A stretch of 64,000 bases of DNA from Bacillota bacterium (GTDB lineage: Bacteria > Bacillota > Clostridia > Lachnospirales > Lachnospiraceae). The notes beneath the pieces were generated by a model that had not been told where the DNA came from, searched no databases, and was given only the letters and a program-made list of their open reading frames with translations. The position numbers were made by a program, and so were the translations under genes. Each line of letters begins with the position of its first letter. The first letter of the stretch is position 1. This document shows positions 7,843 through 17,261 of the stretch, piece by piece. The stretch is from assembly GCA_023391695.1 (NCBI GenBank), contig JAEWAK010000021.1, forward strand, positions 1-64,000. Reading direction: 5' to 3'.

Positions 7843-9639
7843 ATGAAGATTTTACCTATACCGCGTGGGTTTTATAATACCAACGTGAAAAAACAATTGA
7901 ACTTCATTTATTTTTCTGCACTTTTAATCCCAATTCTTATCATTGGAATTTTCTTGATCGTGAATACCCGGAAACTATTACTGAATCATTACCAACAGCA
8001 GGTGGAAGCAGAAAATACCCGGGTAAAATCCGTTATGTTTGATGTTACCACCACCGTATATAACATTTCCGACGAAATCTTTGCAGACAAGACTCTCCAG
8101 ACCCTTTTGGCAACCCGTTATTCTACCAGACAGGAAGCGGCCAAAAACCTCAGTAATTTTACGAAACTCAACAATTATACCTATAAAAATACTTTTATCT
8201 CCTCCATCGAGCTCTATACGACCAATCCGACGATCTACGAATACGCTTCCTTTAAGCCTGTTACGGAGGATATTCTTAGCATGTCCTGGTATCAGCAGGC
8301 CAGCAAACGGTCGGATATACTCTGGAAAAGCCTAAAGACTGTTGATTTCTGGGATAATACCTCCCAGGAATTATGTTTACTCAGAAGGATACCTGTAATT
8401 TCTACGAAGGAATATGCCGTACTGGTCATAAGAATAAGTAATATCTATTTAAAGAACCGGATTCAGAACAAATCTATATTTACTGCCGTTACCGTCAATG
8501 AGGATCCCGTATTCTACAGTTCACAGCGGAATTTATCTGGCAATTACCTGCAGCTTCCCATTGATTACGAGCAGTCCCAATATCTGTTTTCCGGCCAGCT
8601 GTCCTACGAAGATAAGAAAGGCATTGGAAGTATTTCAACTTTACACCCCTTTGCCTCCAGCGACAAAATCTATATCTCGACCCTGGACTTTCAGGCACTT
8701 GACGATACCGCCGGCATTATCCTGGTCTGCAGCACGATTATCCTCATCGCTTTCGCAGTGCCCTTAATTATAATAACCTTATTTAACAACCGGTTCAGTT
8801 CCCGCATTATTACCCTGCGGGGGGAAATGTACAAGGCCAGTAAAGGGGACTACAACATTATTGATTCTATTCCGGGGGATGATGAATTATCCCAGGTATT
8901 TTCAGACTTAAAAGTTATGATACAAAGCATTACCCATATGAACGCCCAGATGTACGAAGCCAAAATCCAGGAGCAGGTACTTAAAAACCAGCAGCAGAAA
9001 ATGGAGTTTAAAATGCTCTCCAGCCAGATCAACCCCCATTTTCTCTATAACACTTTGGAATCCATCCGCATGAAAGCCTTAACGGAGGGGAACCGGGACG
9101 TGGCCAATGCGATAAAGCTCCTCGGCAAATCCATGCACTATGTACTGGAAAATACCGGGACCTCTTCTACTACCCTGAAAAAGGAATTGGATTATATCTC
9201 CACCTACTTAGCCATCCAAAAATTCCGTTTTAATGACCGGGTCAACTATACCTTAAACATTCCCGAGTATATGGATTTGGAAGAATACCAGATTCTTCCC
9301 CTTCTTCTCCAGCCTATAGTTGAAAATGCCATACTCCATGGATTGGAAGAGACGGAGAATAACGGGCAGATTTGTATTGATGTAAGAGCAAAAGAAGACG
9401 AATATTTACTGATTGACATATTTGACAACGGCCTCGGTATGACGGAAGAAGAATTGCTTTCCTTAACCGACAGTATCCAGGTCCGTAAGAAATCTACCGC
9501 ATCCATCGGACTTTATAATATCAACCAACGGATCAAACTGTTTTATGGAGAAGCTTACGGCATGGAGATAAAAAGCCATCCGAACGAAGGAACTTTAGTA
9601 TCCCTTACCCTTCCTTTACATAACACAATGGAGGAATAA
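7843..9639 (+). CDS. YesM-type sensor histidine kinase
   Basis: A membrane sensor kinase of the LytS/YesM type, about 598 aa. A first membrane helix lies near residues 20-45 (FSALLIPILIIGIFLIV), an extracellular dCache-like segment follows, and a second helix lies near 280-310 (AGIILVCSTIILIAFAVPLIIITL), then HAMP. The His-kinase domain carries the phospho-acceptor motif SSQINPHFLYNTLE and an N/G box (PIVENAILHGLE, DNGLGM). A GTG at 7831 would add four residues, but the ATG at 7843 is better spaced from GAAAGGTG. It lies 3 nt before its response regulator and probably senses an extracellular sugar or its binding protein to control the convergent LplABC operon. Confidence 0.9.
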   Translation: MKILPIPRGFYNTNVKKQLNFIYFSALLIPILIIGIFLIVNTRKLLLNHYQQQVEAENTRVKSVMFDVTTTVYNISDEIFADKTLQTLLATRYSTRQEAAKNLSNFTKLNNYTYKNTFISSIELYTTNPTIYEYASFKPVTEDILSMSWYQQASKRSDILWKSLKTVDFWDNTSQELCLLRRIPVISTKEYAVLVIRISNIYLKNRIQNKSIFTAVTVNEDPVFYSSQRNLSGNYLQLPIDYEQSQYLFSGQLSYEDKKGIGSISTLHPFASSDKIYISTLDFQALDDTAGIILVCSTIILIAFAVPLIIITLFNNRFSSRIITLRGEMYKASKGDYNIIDSIPGDDELSQVFSDLKVMIQSITHMNAQMYEAKIQEQVLKNQQQKMEFKMLSSQINPHFLYNTLESIRMKALTEGNRDVANAIKLLGKSMHYVLENTGTSSTTLKKELDYISTYLAIQKFRFNDRVNYTLNIPEYMDLEEYQILPLLLQPIVENAILHGLEETENNGQICIDVRAKEDEYLLIDIFDNGLGMTEEELLSLTDSIQVRKKSTASIGLYNINQRIKLFYGEAYGMEIKSHPNEGTLVSLTLPLHNTMEE

Positions 9640-9642
9640 CCC

Positions 9643-11196
9643 ATGATGAAAGTATTTATAGCAGATGATGAAGCAATCATACGTGAAGGATTAAAATATA
9701 TCGTGAATTGGGGCGAGTTAGGCTTTAGCCTTTGCGGGGAGGCCAGCAACGGGGAGGATACCCTGAAAGACATCCTGAAATTAAATCCGGATTTAGTCCT
9801 GTTGGATATACGCATGCCCAAGTTACAGGGCACAGAAATTGTAAAGCTGGCCAGGGAACAGAAGTTTAAAGGTCATTTTATCATCCTGAGCGGATTTTCA
9901 GACTTCAAATATGCCCAGGCCGCCATCCGTTACGGTGTGGATTTCTACCTGACCAAACCCATTGAGGAAGATGAATTGTACAATGCCGTAAAAACCGTGA
10001 AGGAGACCATAGAAAAAGAAAATTTACATACCAATACCATGAAGCATTACCGGGAGAAAGCCAAATATACCATACTCCGGGACATACTCCTGAATTCCAG
10101 TGACTTTTCCGGTGTCAATCCGGCAGAAATCAATCTTTCGGCTCCCGTATATCAGGTGGTAATTTATGAAAATTATAATCAGGATACGTTTGGCCTTACT
10201 TACAGCTTTGCGGATATGTTAAAAGTTACCAATCAGGGAAACAATTCTTTTGAACATATAAAGATACACCAGAAAGATATCATTCTGTTAAAGGGGGAAT
10301 TTGCCTTAACCCGGTTTCAGTATTTCCTCCGCCATTATGACGAAAAGCCTCAAAAAGGGTCGCCTTTGGATTCTTTGTTTTTAACCTATGGACATCTTGT
10401 TTATAAAATCGAAGACATCCATTCCTCCTACGAAGATTCCCTTAATTTGTTAAACCGGCGTTTTTTCTGTGAACAGAACCAGCATGCCATCGGTTATGAA
10501 CAGCTGCCGGATTTTGAAAACTCCGTATTTGAAATCGGCCCGGAAGAAACGAAATCCTACTGTGATAAATTCTGCAGCTATATCCAGAGCTTTAACCGTA
10601 AAATGATCGCAGATACTTTATCAGCCCTGAATAAAAACCTCTATTATACCAGGACGGATTTGTCGGGAATCAAGCTGTTCCTGACGGATATTTATCTGCA
10701 GATCAAGCAGAACCTCAATCATATTTACAGTACCGCAGATATTCCGTTTCCTACGAATTCTTCCGTTATTGATTTTATTGAAAGCAAGTATTATCTGCAT
10801 GAAATAATCCTGTTCTTTTCAGAACAGTTTGAGATGTTAATGAACGCCATCGGCAACTCCTCCAGCGAAAGCATATTGGATGATATTGTATATTATATTA
10901 ATCATAATTACCGGGAGAATATAAAACTTGAGACCATTGCCCCCCTGTTCGGCTACAACAGTTCTTATTTAGGCAAAATATTTAATAAAAAAATGGGGGA
11001 AAGCTTTAATTCTTACATTGACCACGTCCGGATCAACCACACCCTGGAACTTCTTAAGCAGAAGAACCTGAAAGTATATGAAATAGCGGAACTTGTCGGT
11101 TATAAGAATGTAGACTATTTCCATAAGAAATTTAAAAAATACCTTGGGATCAGCCCTGCTGAATTCAGAAAAAAAGGAAAAAATTCCGGTCTTTAA
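9643..11196 (+). CDS. YesN-type response regulator with AraC DNA-binding domain
   Basis: A 517-aa response regulator. The receiver domain occupies about 1-125, with the acidic pocket (ADDEA) near the start, the phospho-acceptor aspartate in LVLLDIRMP and the conserved lysine in YLTKP. A long variable middle region follows. A C-terminal AraC/XylS pair of helix-turn-helix motifs lies at about 415-515 (LETIAPLFGYNSSYLGKIF and KVYEIAELVGYKNVDYFHKKF). It is cotranscribed with the kinase. By family precedent it activates the neighbouring sugar ABC transporter and perhaps the glycosidases. Direct repeats upstream of the first permease gene are a candidate binding site. Confidence 0.9.
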   Translation: MMKVFIADDEAIIREGLKYIVNWGELGFSLCGEASNGEDTLKDILKLNPDLVLLDIRMPKLQGTEIVKLAREQKFKGHFIILSGFSDFKYAQAAIRYGVDFYLTKPIEEDELYNAVKTVKETIEKENLHTNTMKHYREKAKYTILRDILLNSSDFSGVNPAEINLSAPVYQVVIYENYNQDTFGLTYSFADMLKVTNQGNNSFEHIKIHQKDIILLKGEFALTRFQYFLRHYDEKPQKGSPLDSLFLTYGHLVYKIEDIHSSYEDSLNLLNRRFFCEQNQHAIGYEQLPDFENSVFEIGPEETKSYCDKFCSYIQSFNRKMIADTLSALNKNLYYTRTDLSGIKLFLTDIYLQIKQNLNHIYSTADIPFPTNSSVIDFIESKYYLHEIILFFSEQFEMLMNAIGNSSSESILDDIVYYINHNYRENIKLETIAPLFGYNSSYLGKIFNKKMGESFNSYIDHVRINHTLELLKQKNLKVYEIAELVGYKNVDYFHKKFKKYLGISPAEFRKKGKNSGL

Positions 11197-11510
11197 ATCT
11201 CTTCGAAAGAGAGAACAAAGTGTATACCTTGTATATGCTCGCGTCGGGCGCGGACAACAAAGCCGGTAATTTCATAACGCGAGTGTATCTCTACCTCTTG
11301 CGGACTGTTTTTTTTTATGAATAGGGTGTAATTTCCTGTTTCACAAAAAAGACTCTGTCTTGCCAGGCTGATTTCCCAGAACCTAAAAAACTTCCCGGTA
11401 ATAACGGAATGAAAATTATAATCCATTATTATCAGGAAGTTTTATAATTTATTGGCTGTTATAAATGAGAAACCTAAAAATTTAATTCTCATTTAAACAA
11501 ACTATTTGCT
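11197..11510. other. Convergent intergenic region
   Basis: The region holds an imperfect inverted repeat at 11387-11446 described as a terminator. A minus-strand frame over 11193-11426 has no ribosome site or recognisable product and is not called. Confidence 0.5.
11387..11446. terminator. Long hairpin between yesN and the LplA-like gene
   Basis: AAAACTTCCCGGTAATAACG (about 11387-11406) is an inverted match, with a few mismatches, to the segment ending CAGGAAGTTTT (to about 11443). A T-rich tail follows on the plus strand and A-rich DNA precedes it, so it may end transcripts from both convergent operons. Confidence 0.5.
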
Positions 11511-13316
11511 TTATTTTGATGCGGCAACCGCTTCCGCCCTGGATGCATTCTGGTCTTTTGCATTCTGCATATCGACCTCCAGGACCTGGTCATAGCCCAG
11601 ACCCTTTACGGTATCCTGCATTTCCTTTAATAAACTATTGAATTCATCTTCATTCGAGGCAAATACCATCTTCCAGGAATATTCTATTATCGTTGCCCTG
11701 CATTGTCCCCTTAATGTAGTAATTTCTGAAGTTTCTTCCGGAGTAATATAAGAGGAACCCGGTGCAACCATAAGCTGATTTTTATTCTGTAACAACTCCA
11801 GGGTAGTTTTTGCACCCATTTTTGTCTGCCAGTCCGTATCAAGGGCCGTAGTGTTTTTCTCCAATACGGAATCCCATAAGGTATAGTTATACGGATATCC
11901 GGTTTCCGGATTTATATCACTTGGTATTACTGCCGGGAAATTAAGGGCAGAAACTCCGTCTTTCCAGGTTCCGCCGCCCCATTCGTCAGGAACCTGGGTA
12001 TTACCGCCTTCATAGAAAGCTTTCCAGCCAAACTCGGTCAAGGCAGGTTTGCCGTCTGCCAGTTCCCAGGTTAAGCCTTCCGGACCGCAGGAACTTGATG
12101 TCTGTGCGGCGGACATCATAATTCCTTCCGGAGAATATAACCAGTCTATAAAATCTGCTAGTCTCTCCGGGTCTTCCGCTTTGCTTCCGATCGCGATACT
12201 TTGCCTGTCTCCATCCGGCCTGCATCCATAAGATAAATCTTTCATATCATCAATGGAGGCGATCATAAATCCTTTTCCGGCTGCTTTATTATCCGGGGTA
12301 TTATAGGCTGCCTGGCCCAGCCATGGCCACGGGGAGTATAAAATCTGTCCGTCCTGGTATTTGGTATACATAGTATCATAGTTCTGAGTGGTCGATTCCG
12401 GATCTACTATCCCCATCTGGTTCGCATCAAAATATAATTTAAGCACTCTGACATACATGGAATCGCTGTCAATAATACTCTGGTCATCTGAGCCGTCCAC
12501 TCTCGATAAAACAAATCCCAGCTCATCATAGCCATAAAAACAGGTCGGCTGTTTGGCCAGACACATCATATTGCCGTCCCAGTCTTTAAATAAGGAGATA
12601 CTATAAGTTTTCTTGCCGGAATCACTTTCCGGAACCGCATCCTGCATTGCTTTTAATACCGGCAGCAGGTCTTCCATGGTTTTCATCTGCGGATAACCGG
12701 CTGCTTTATATGCATCCCAGCGAAGATACGGCCCGAAAGTCGGATCAAGGCCTTCGGACGGATTCGTTGCCGGCTGTTCGGAAACGCTGCTGGGTATTCC
12801 GTAAATTCCTTCTTCTTTCACCAATTCGTTCAGTGAATCGATACCTCCCTGGTATTTCTTAAGGTTTTCCTTATCTGCGATCAGACCGGTTAAATCAATT
12901 ACCAGTCCGGCCGTTACCAGGTTCTGCAGCCTTCCGCCGTCCGCACCGTAGATAATTAAATCTCCAAGATCACCGGAAGCGGAACGCGTCTGAAATAACG
13001 TCTCTCCGCCGCCTGCCACGTTGGGGGCGATCATGTTTAGTTCCATGTTGAATTTGTCTTTTACTATCTTGGCAAACCAACCTGACTGGATCCCCTGGTA
13101 ATTGGCCAGACCGTCAAATACATCAACTGTTATAAACTTCGGATACTTCTTGGCTCCGGTTTCTGCACTGTTATCCGTGCTTTCAGTTTCTGTCGGCTTT
13201 GCTGTGGCTGCCGGTTCCGCAGTGTCTGCCGCCGGACTGGATTTTTTGCTGCACCCGGCAAGCATGGACGCTATTAGCAAAACACATAATAGCATACTTA
13301 GCAATTTCTTTTTCAT
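11511..13316 (-). CDS. LplA-type sugar ABC transporter substrate-binding lipoprotein
   Basis: A 601-aa extracellular solute-binding protein. The signal peptide ends in a lipobox (SMLAGC), followed by a Ser/Thr/Glu-rich tether and a family 1-like binding fold. Its large size is typical of the LplA/YtcQ oligosaccharide-binding group served by YesMN systems. The open frame extends to 13367, but the ATG at 13316 follows ATGGAGGAAAAAGGT and begins the signal sequence directly. It is the third gene of the operon after the two permeases. No ATPase is encoded nearby, so it presumably uses a shared MsmX-like ATPase encoded elsewhere. Confidence 0.88.
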   Translation of the reverse strand: MKKKLLSMLLCVLLIASMLAGCSKKSSPAADTAEPAATAKPTETESTDNSAETGAKKYPKFITVDVFDGLANYQGIQSGWFAKIVKDKFNMELNMIAPNVAGGGETLFQTRSASGDLGDLIIYGADGGRLQNLVTAGLVIDLTGLIADKENLKKYQGGIDSLNELVKEEGIYGIPSSVSEQPATNPSEGLDPTFGPYLRWDAYKAAGYPQMKTMEDLLPVLKAMQDAVPESDSGKKTYSISLFKDWDGNMMCLAKQPTCFYGYDELGFVLSRVDGSDDQSIIDSDSMYVRVLKLYFDANQMGIVDPESTTQNYDTMYTKYQDGQILYSPWPWLGQAAYNTPDNKAAGKGFMIASIDDMKDLSYGCRPDGDRQSIAIGSKAEDPERLADFIDWLYSPEGIMMSAAQTSSSCGPEGLTWELADGKPALTEFGWKAFYEGGNTQVPDEWGGGTWKDGVSALNFPAVIPSDINPETGYPYNYTLWDSVLEKNTTALDTDWQTKMGAKTTLELLQNKNQLMVAPGSSYITPEETSEITTLRGQCRATIIEYSWKMVFASNEDEFNSLLKEMQDTVKGLGYDQVLEVDMQNAKDQNASRAEAVAASK

Positions 13317-13400
13317 ACCTTTTTCCTCCATTATAATTTTTTTCATATAATCGGCAAAATAAAACAATCCATATATTTATTTTGTTTTGCTTATCAATTA

Positions 13401-14318
13401 TTACCCTTTGACGGAACCTATCATAATACCTTTTACAAAATATCTCTGGAACATGGGATATATGAATAATATTGGTAAAACTACAATGACCGTAACGGTC
13501 ATACGCACCGAAGTCGGAGTCTGCTGTGTTGCCAGTGCCATCACATTACTGCCGCTGCCGACACTGTTCTTAATCAGAGCCGCAAGGGAATTTGCCTGAT
13601 TAATATAACTGTACAATAAATATTGCAGGGAATATAATTTCTGGTCGGTAACATATATTAAAGTGTCCTGAAATGAATTCCATTGGCCTACTGCCGCAAA
13701 AATAGCAATCGTTGCCAAAATCGGAGTACAAGTCGGCAGGATAATTTTTCTGAAAACCGTAATAATACCTGCCCCGTCAATCTCTGCCGCCTCCTGAAGG
13801 GATGACGGAATTGATTCCACATAGGTTTTTACTAGTATTATATTAAAGGGCTGTACAATGACCGGAATTATGTATACCCAGAAATTATTGATAAGCTGAA
13901 GATTTTTCATGGTCAGGAACATAGGGATTAAACCCGCATTAAAGTACATGGTAATAATAATAAAACGGTACCAGAATTTCCTGCCCCACATCTTTTGCTG
14001 GGTAAACATAAATCCCAAAAATGCGGATGCCAATACGGTACAGGCCGTTCCAATAACTGTTCTGCACACCGATACCCATAAAGCAGTCCCCAGCCCCCTG
14101 ATTTTGATAACGTTGATGTAATTTTCAATATGAATTTTTTGAGGAAGAAAATTAATCTTTCCATTTGAACTCAGGTCGTTGGCACTGATCGTATTAATAA
14201 TCAGGTAATAAAATGGATAGATACAAATTAAAGTGAATAAAATAAAAAATAAGTAATTCAATATGTTAAAAACGATATCCGCTCCTTCCGTTTTCTTCTT
14301 TTTCACATTCTTTTTCAT
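13401..14318 (-). CDS. LplC/YtcP-type sugar ABC transporter permease
   Basis: A 305-aa inner-membrane permease with about six transmembrane helices and the EAA loop (LQEAAEIDGAGIITVFRKIILP) that contacts the ATPase. The frame can be read from 14351, but that extension is translated from the upstream repeat. The ATG at 14318 opens a basic N-terminus (MKKNVKKKK). Its ribosome site GGGAG is supplied by the edge of the adjacent 72-bp repeat. It works with the LplB-like permease and the LplA-like binding protein to import a polysaccharide-derived sugar. Confidence 0.88.
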   Translation of the reverse strand: MKKNVKKKKTEGADIVFNILNYLFFILFTLICIYPFYYLIINTISANDLSSNGKINFLPQKIHIENYINVIKIRGLGTALWVSVCRTVIGTACTVLASAFLGFMFTQQKMWGRKFWYRFIIITMYFNAGLIPMFLTMKNLQLINNFWVYIIPVIVQPFNIILVKTYVESIPSSLQEAAEIDGAGIITVFRKIILPTCTPILATIAIFAAVGQWNSFQDTLIYVTDQKLYSLQYLLYSYINQANSLAALIKNSVGSGSNVMALATQQTPTSVRMTVTVIVVLPILFIYPMFQRYFVKGIMIGSVKG

Positions 14319-14322
14319 AATA

Positions 14323-14538
14323 AACTCCCATCTGTGCGCTTTTGCGCACATACAAATCAGGATGTTGAAAAAAACGCTTTTGTTTTTTCAACCTAACTCC
14401 CATCTGTGCGCTTTTGCGCACGTACAAATCAGGATGTTGAAAAAACTGCTTTTGTTTTTTCAACCTAACTCCCATCTGTGCGCCCTGGCGCACGTACAAA
14501 TCAGGATGTTGAAAAAACTGCTTTTGTTTTTTCAACCT
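14323..14538 (-). repeat. Three tandem 72-bp repeats between the permease genes
   Basis: Three consecutive units start at 14323, 14395 and 14467, each exactly 72 bp and differing at only a few positions. Each unit contains a TTGAAAAAA / TTTTTTCAA hairpin and a GTGCGC / GCGCAC hairpin. Differences fall mainly in loops (AAAA versus CAGG) while stems are kept. A fourth copy lies at 53038-53108 after cfa. The unit edge provides the GGGAG ribosome site of the downstream permease gene. Confidence 0.85.
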
Positions 14539-14546
14539 ATTCCTTT

Positions 14547-15500
14547 CTAAATAATAGATTCTCCACGCATTCTTTTGGACACATTGTTCACCGCAAACAA
14601 TAAAGTAATACTGACGATACTTTTCAGCATACCGATCGCGGTTGCCAAAGAGGGACTCCGGCCTGTCATACCGACATTGTATACATATAAATCAAGTACC
14701 TGTATGTGTTCTTTATTAAAGGAATTCTGAAATACATAATACTGGTCCAGACCGTTATTCAGAAAATTTGCTATGGAAAGCATCAATAATACAAAGAAGG
14801 TGGGCATCAGAGCCGGCAATGTGATATGTCTCATTAATTTAAAACGGTTGGCACCATCTACTCTGGCAGCTTCATACAATTCCTGGTCCACCCCCGCAAT
14901 TGCCGCGAGATACATAATAGACCCCCATCCGAGGCCTTTCCACGTATACCATAAAAGCATACTCAGCCAGGTATGGGAATCCCCATCCAGAAACTTAATC
15001 GGCGTTGTAATGATTCCGGCATTTATAAAAAGCGTGTTAACCATACCTGTGTTGGAAAATAAACTGAATGCTACGGAATATACCATAACCCAGCTGATAA
15101 AATTCGGTACGGTGGTAAATGTCTGTACGAAATTCCGGACCCATTTGCATTTAATTTCGCTTAAAAAAATTGCAAAGATTACCGGCAAAAACGAAGTTGC
15201 AAGTGTCAGTCCGCTCATGGCAAAGGTATTGGCCATTACTTTCATGAGCTGGCTTATCTGCATTGGATTGGCAAATAACATTTTAAACCACTGTAACCCT
15301 ACAAATTCACACTGCGATAATTTCAGCGGCGGTTTATAATCAAAGAAGGCATATAACCAACCATGTAACGGAAAATAGGAAAACGTGAAAGATAATATTA
15401 AGAATGGTACTATGTATAAAAACATTTTCTTTCCTTCCAGGCTCCCCTTTTTCTTTGCTTTCTGAATATTTTTAGTCTGTGACAATACTGAATTCTGCAT
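14547..15500 (-). CDS. LplB-type sugar ABC transporter permease
   Basis: A 317-aa inner-membrane permease, first gene of the LplBCA operon. The ATG follows AGGAGG with good spacing. About six transmembrane helices are visible and the EAA loop is YEAARVDGANRFKLMRHITLPAL. The N-terminus is basic and cytoplasmic. With the LplC-like protein it forms the membrane channel. A 228-nt gap filled by tandem repeats separates it from the next permease gene, unlike the tight spacing usual in such operons. Confidence 0.88.
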   Translation of the reverse strand: MQNSVLSQTKNIQKAKKKGSLEGKKMFLYIVPFLILSFTFSYFPLHGWLYAFFDYKPPLKLSQCEFVGLQWFKMLFANPMQISQLMKVMANTFAMSGLTLATSFLPVIFAIFLSEIKCKWVRNFVQTFTTVPNFISWVMVYSVAFSLFSNTGMVNTLFINAGIITTPIKFLDGDSHTWLSMLLWYTWKGLGWGSIMYLAAIAGVDQELYEAARVDGANRFKLMRHITLPALMPTFFVLLMLSIANFLNNGLDQYYVFQNSFNKEHIQVLDLYVYNVGMTGRSPSLATAIGMLKSIVSITLLFAVNNVSKRMRGESII

Positions 15501-15555
15501 TTATTAACCTCCTGGACTTGGTTCTGCCATCATAAAAGTAATATGTTTAATGACT

Positions 15556-15593
15556 GAATTTATACTAACAGGTTTTGTTTTAGATTTATACTA
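15556..15593 (-). promoter_or_regulatory. Direct repeats upstream of the LplBCA operon
   Basis: Two copies of a 10-nt block, ATTTATACTA on the plus strand (TAGTATAAAT on the coding strand), start about 26 bp apart, 55-95 nt upstream of the first permease ATG. AraC-type regulators such as YesN usually bind direct repeats, so this is a candidate operator. The same AT-rich blocks could instead be -10 elements. Confidence 0.3.
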
Positions 15594-15653
15594 TAAAAAT
15601 TTAATATCATTTATAGTAGAAATTGGATTTTTATTATTTTTATCTCCTGGAGC

Positions 15654-15805
15654 GTGTTTGAAAAATGCTTGTTGTCTGGCTGGACATTCTTTGTGGGAGG
15701 CAGGGAGTGATTTGGGAGGCGTGGGCTACGTTTCCAAAAATCACGACGCAGTATGCCGCAAATCAGAGTGTTGTGTTCAGAACGGTGTACTGAGTTTTCA
15801 GACAC
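15654..15805. mobile_element. Small MITE-like element with GTGTYTGAAAA ends
   Basis: GTGTTTGAAAAATG at the left and GAGTTTTCAGACAC at the right form terminal inverted repeats around about 150 bp that include GGGAGGCAGGGAGTG-type sequence. No plausible gene is inside. A short minus-strand frame covers it but looks incidental. Confidence 0.45.
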
Positions 15806-15835
15806 ACCCTGGGACGAATTTTCCTGTAAAATAAA

Positions 15836-15876
15836 AAAGCCTTCCCCCGTTTTGCTGCTATCTGAGGTAAGGCTTT
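15836..15876. terminator. AAAGCCTT/AAGGCTTT hairpin
   Basis: AAAGCCTT (15836-15843) pairs with AAGGCTTT (15869-15876), followed by ATTT. It is a candidate rho-independent terminator. No certain gene feeds it, apart from possible read-through. Confidence 0.35.
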
Positions 15877-15918
15877 ATTTGTAAAATACATAATTTGGTT
15901 CTTTTCTTAATCTAAAAT

Positions 15919-15990
15919 TTTTTCTTAGTATGTTTTTTCTTAGTATGTTTTTTTCTTAGTATGTTTTTTTCTTAGTAAGATTTTTTCTTA
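15919..15990. repeat. Short tandem repeat, about four units of TTCTTAGTATGTTTTT
   Basis: The motif TTCTTAGTA followed by a T-run recurs four times with a period of about 15-17 nt. The last copy diverges (TTAGTAAGA). Confidence 0.6.
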
Positions 15991-16024
15991 TTGTATGAGT
16001 TCTTTTACAGACAAGCGGCTATAG

Positions 16025-16106
16025 CATTCCGCTTTGTTGCATGCTGCATGGCTTTAACCTATTACACAGCCCTGCTGCTGTTTTAAACGGAAACTGTCCT
16101 CCACGG
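16025..16106 (+). repeat. Dispersed repeat with CATTCCG core, copy 2
   Basis: It matches 4222-4306 through CATTCCGCTTTGTTGCATG, TAACCTATTA and GCTGCTG blocks. It lies immediately past the stop of the minus-strand FUSC-like gene. Confidence 0.5.
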
Positions 16107-16115
16107 AATCTTCTT

Positions 16116-17174
16116 TCACCAGTCCTGTGTATTCCAAAAGGTCATGATCTGTTTTAAGCTGATATTACTGACAAAATTCTTTTTAATATTTAAAAAGTTT
16201 TCCAGATCATATAGTATTAAATACAAAACCGCCCTGTTTTCGAATTCTTCCCGTGTAACAGGGTTCGGTTCCGCCCGGAATCCGGACTTGATCCGTTCTA
16301 ATTCCTCCAGCAGCCTTTCCGCATTGTTATACTCATGAAACTGTTCCCGGACCGTATTTAAAAACCCGGCTATGGGTTCTGCCTGTCTGGGAACTTTCGT
16401 CAGCCGGCATAACTGCTCTTTGATATGAATTAAGATAGTAAACTGGTTTCTTCTCATAGTAATATACTGGATATAATAACGGGTATCACTTAATAAAGTA
16501 TTGTTCATGTTATCATAAGCCCGTGATAAAGCATCTTTTAAATGGCTGTCCAGGTCCTTTAAGTCCTTATCCAAAGTACAGGAATCCGTACAGCCGTAGT
16601 TGTCTGCCGGTTTTACCGTTTCCCTGCTGCTTAAGATACATTCGGAGAGTTTCCCTAAAATTGTCCGGATATCCTCTTCAAGCAACCGCATATCTGCCTT
16701 TACCGCCTCGGAATTACCCGGCATATACAGATTTAAAAGAACACCGACAAAGGTACCAATAATCATGATCAGGCTTTCATTCCAAATAAAAACCGGCCCC
16801 ATATCCTTTTCAATAAGAAAATGGGTTACCAGTACCGAGCACATGGCTATCCCCTCCTGCAGCCGCAGCAGATAACTCACCGTAATAAAAACCAGTAAGA
16901 ATACACCAAAGGTAACCGTGTGATAACCAAGTGCCCGAAACAAAACAAAAGCGGTAAACAGAGCCAGCAGAAAAGCCAGTATCCGTTTACCGGCTACAAT
17001 CAGGGTCTCCTTTTTGGTATCCTGAATGCTTAATAAAGTTATAATTCCCGCAGAGGCACTGTAGCTAAGGCCCAAAAGGTCGGCAAACAGGATCGCCGCA
17101 CTGCTTCCCACTGCTATTTTTAATATCTTTATAAAATTAATTTTATCCTTTGTCAATCTCTTTAATGCTTTCAA
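16116..17174 (-). CDS. FUSC/aromatic acid exporter-family membrane protein
   Basis: A 352-aa protein of the ArAE/FUSC type. About five to six transmembrane helices fill residues 15-160 (for example AAILFADLLGLSYSASAGII and ITVSYLLRLQEGIAMCSVLVT). A soluble helical C-terminal half of about 190 residues follows, as in DUF939/YqjA-like proteins. The start is TTG at 17174, preceded by AAAGGAG about 10 nt upstream. The family is thought to export aromatic acids or similar compounds. No neighbouring gene identifies the substrate, and it is separate from the glycosidase operons. Confidence 0.72.
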   Translation of the reverse strand: MKALKRLTKDKINFIKILKIAVGSSAAILFADLLGLSYSASAGIITLLSIQDTKKETLIVAGKRILAFLLALFTAFVLFRALGYHTVTFGVFLLVFITVSYLLRLQEGIAMCSVLVTHFLIEKDMGPVFIWNESLIMIIGTFVGVLLNLYMPGNSEAVKADMRLLEEDIRTILGKLSECILSSRETVKPADNYGCTDSCTLDKDLKDLDSHLKDALSRAYDNMNNTLLSDTRYYIQYITMRRNQFTILIHIKEQLCRLTKVPRQAEPIAGFLNTVREQFHEYNNAERLLEELERIKSGFRAEPNPVTREEFENRAVLYLILYDLENFLNIKKNFVSNISLKQIMTFWNTQDW

Positions 17175-17261
17175 TCGCAGCGTGCTCCTTTGCCAAACCC
17201 CGAACTGTTAAATTGTTACTATTCACAGCCAGTCAATCCGAAGTGTTTTTTATGAGTGAAA

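Noticed and set aside
11193..11426. Minus-strand 77-codon frame between yesN and the binding-protein gene
   Set aside because: No ribosome site, no recognised family, and it covers a terminator hairpin.
14263..14550. Repetitive ORFs on both strands over the 72-bp repeats
   Set aside because: They exist because the repeat period is a multiple of three. Changes between units alter residues but keep RNA stems, so coding is unlikely.
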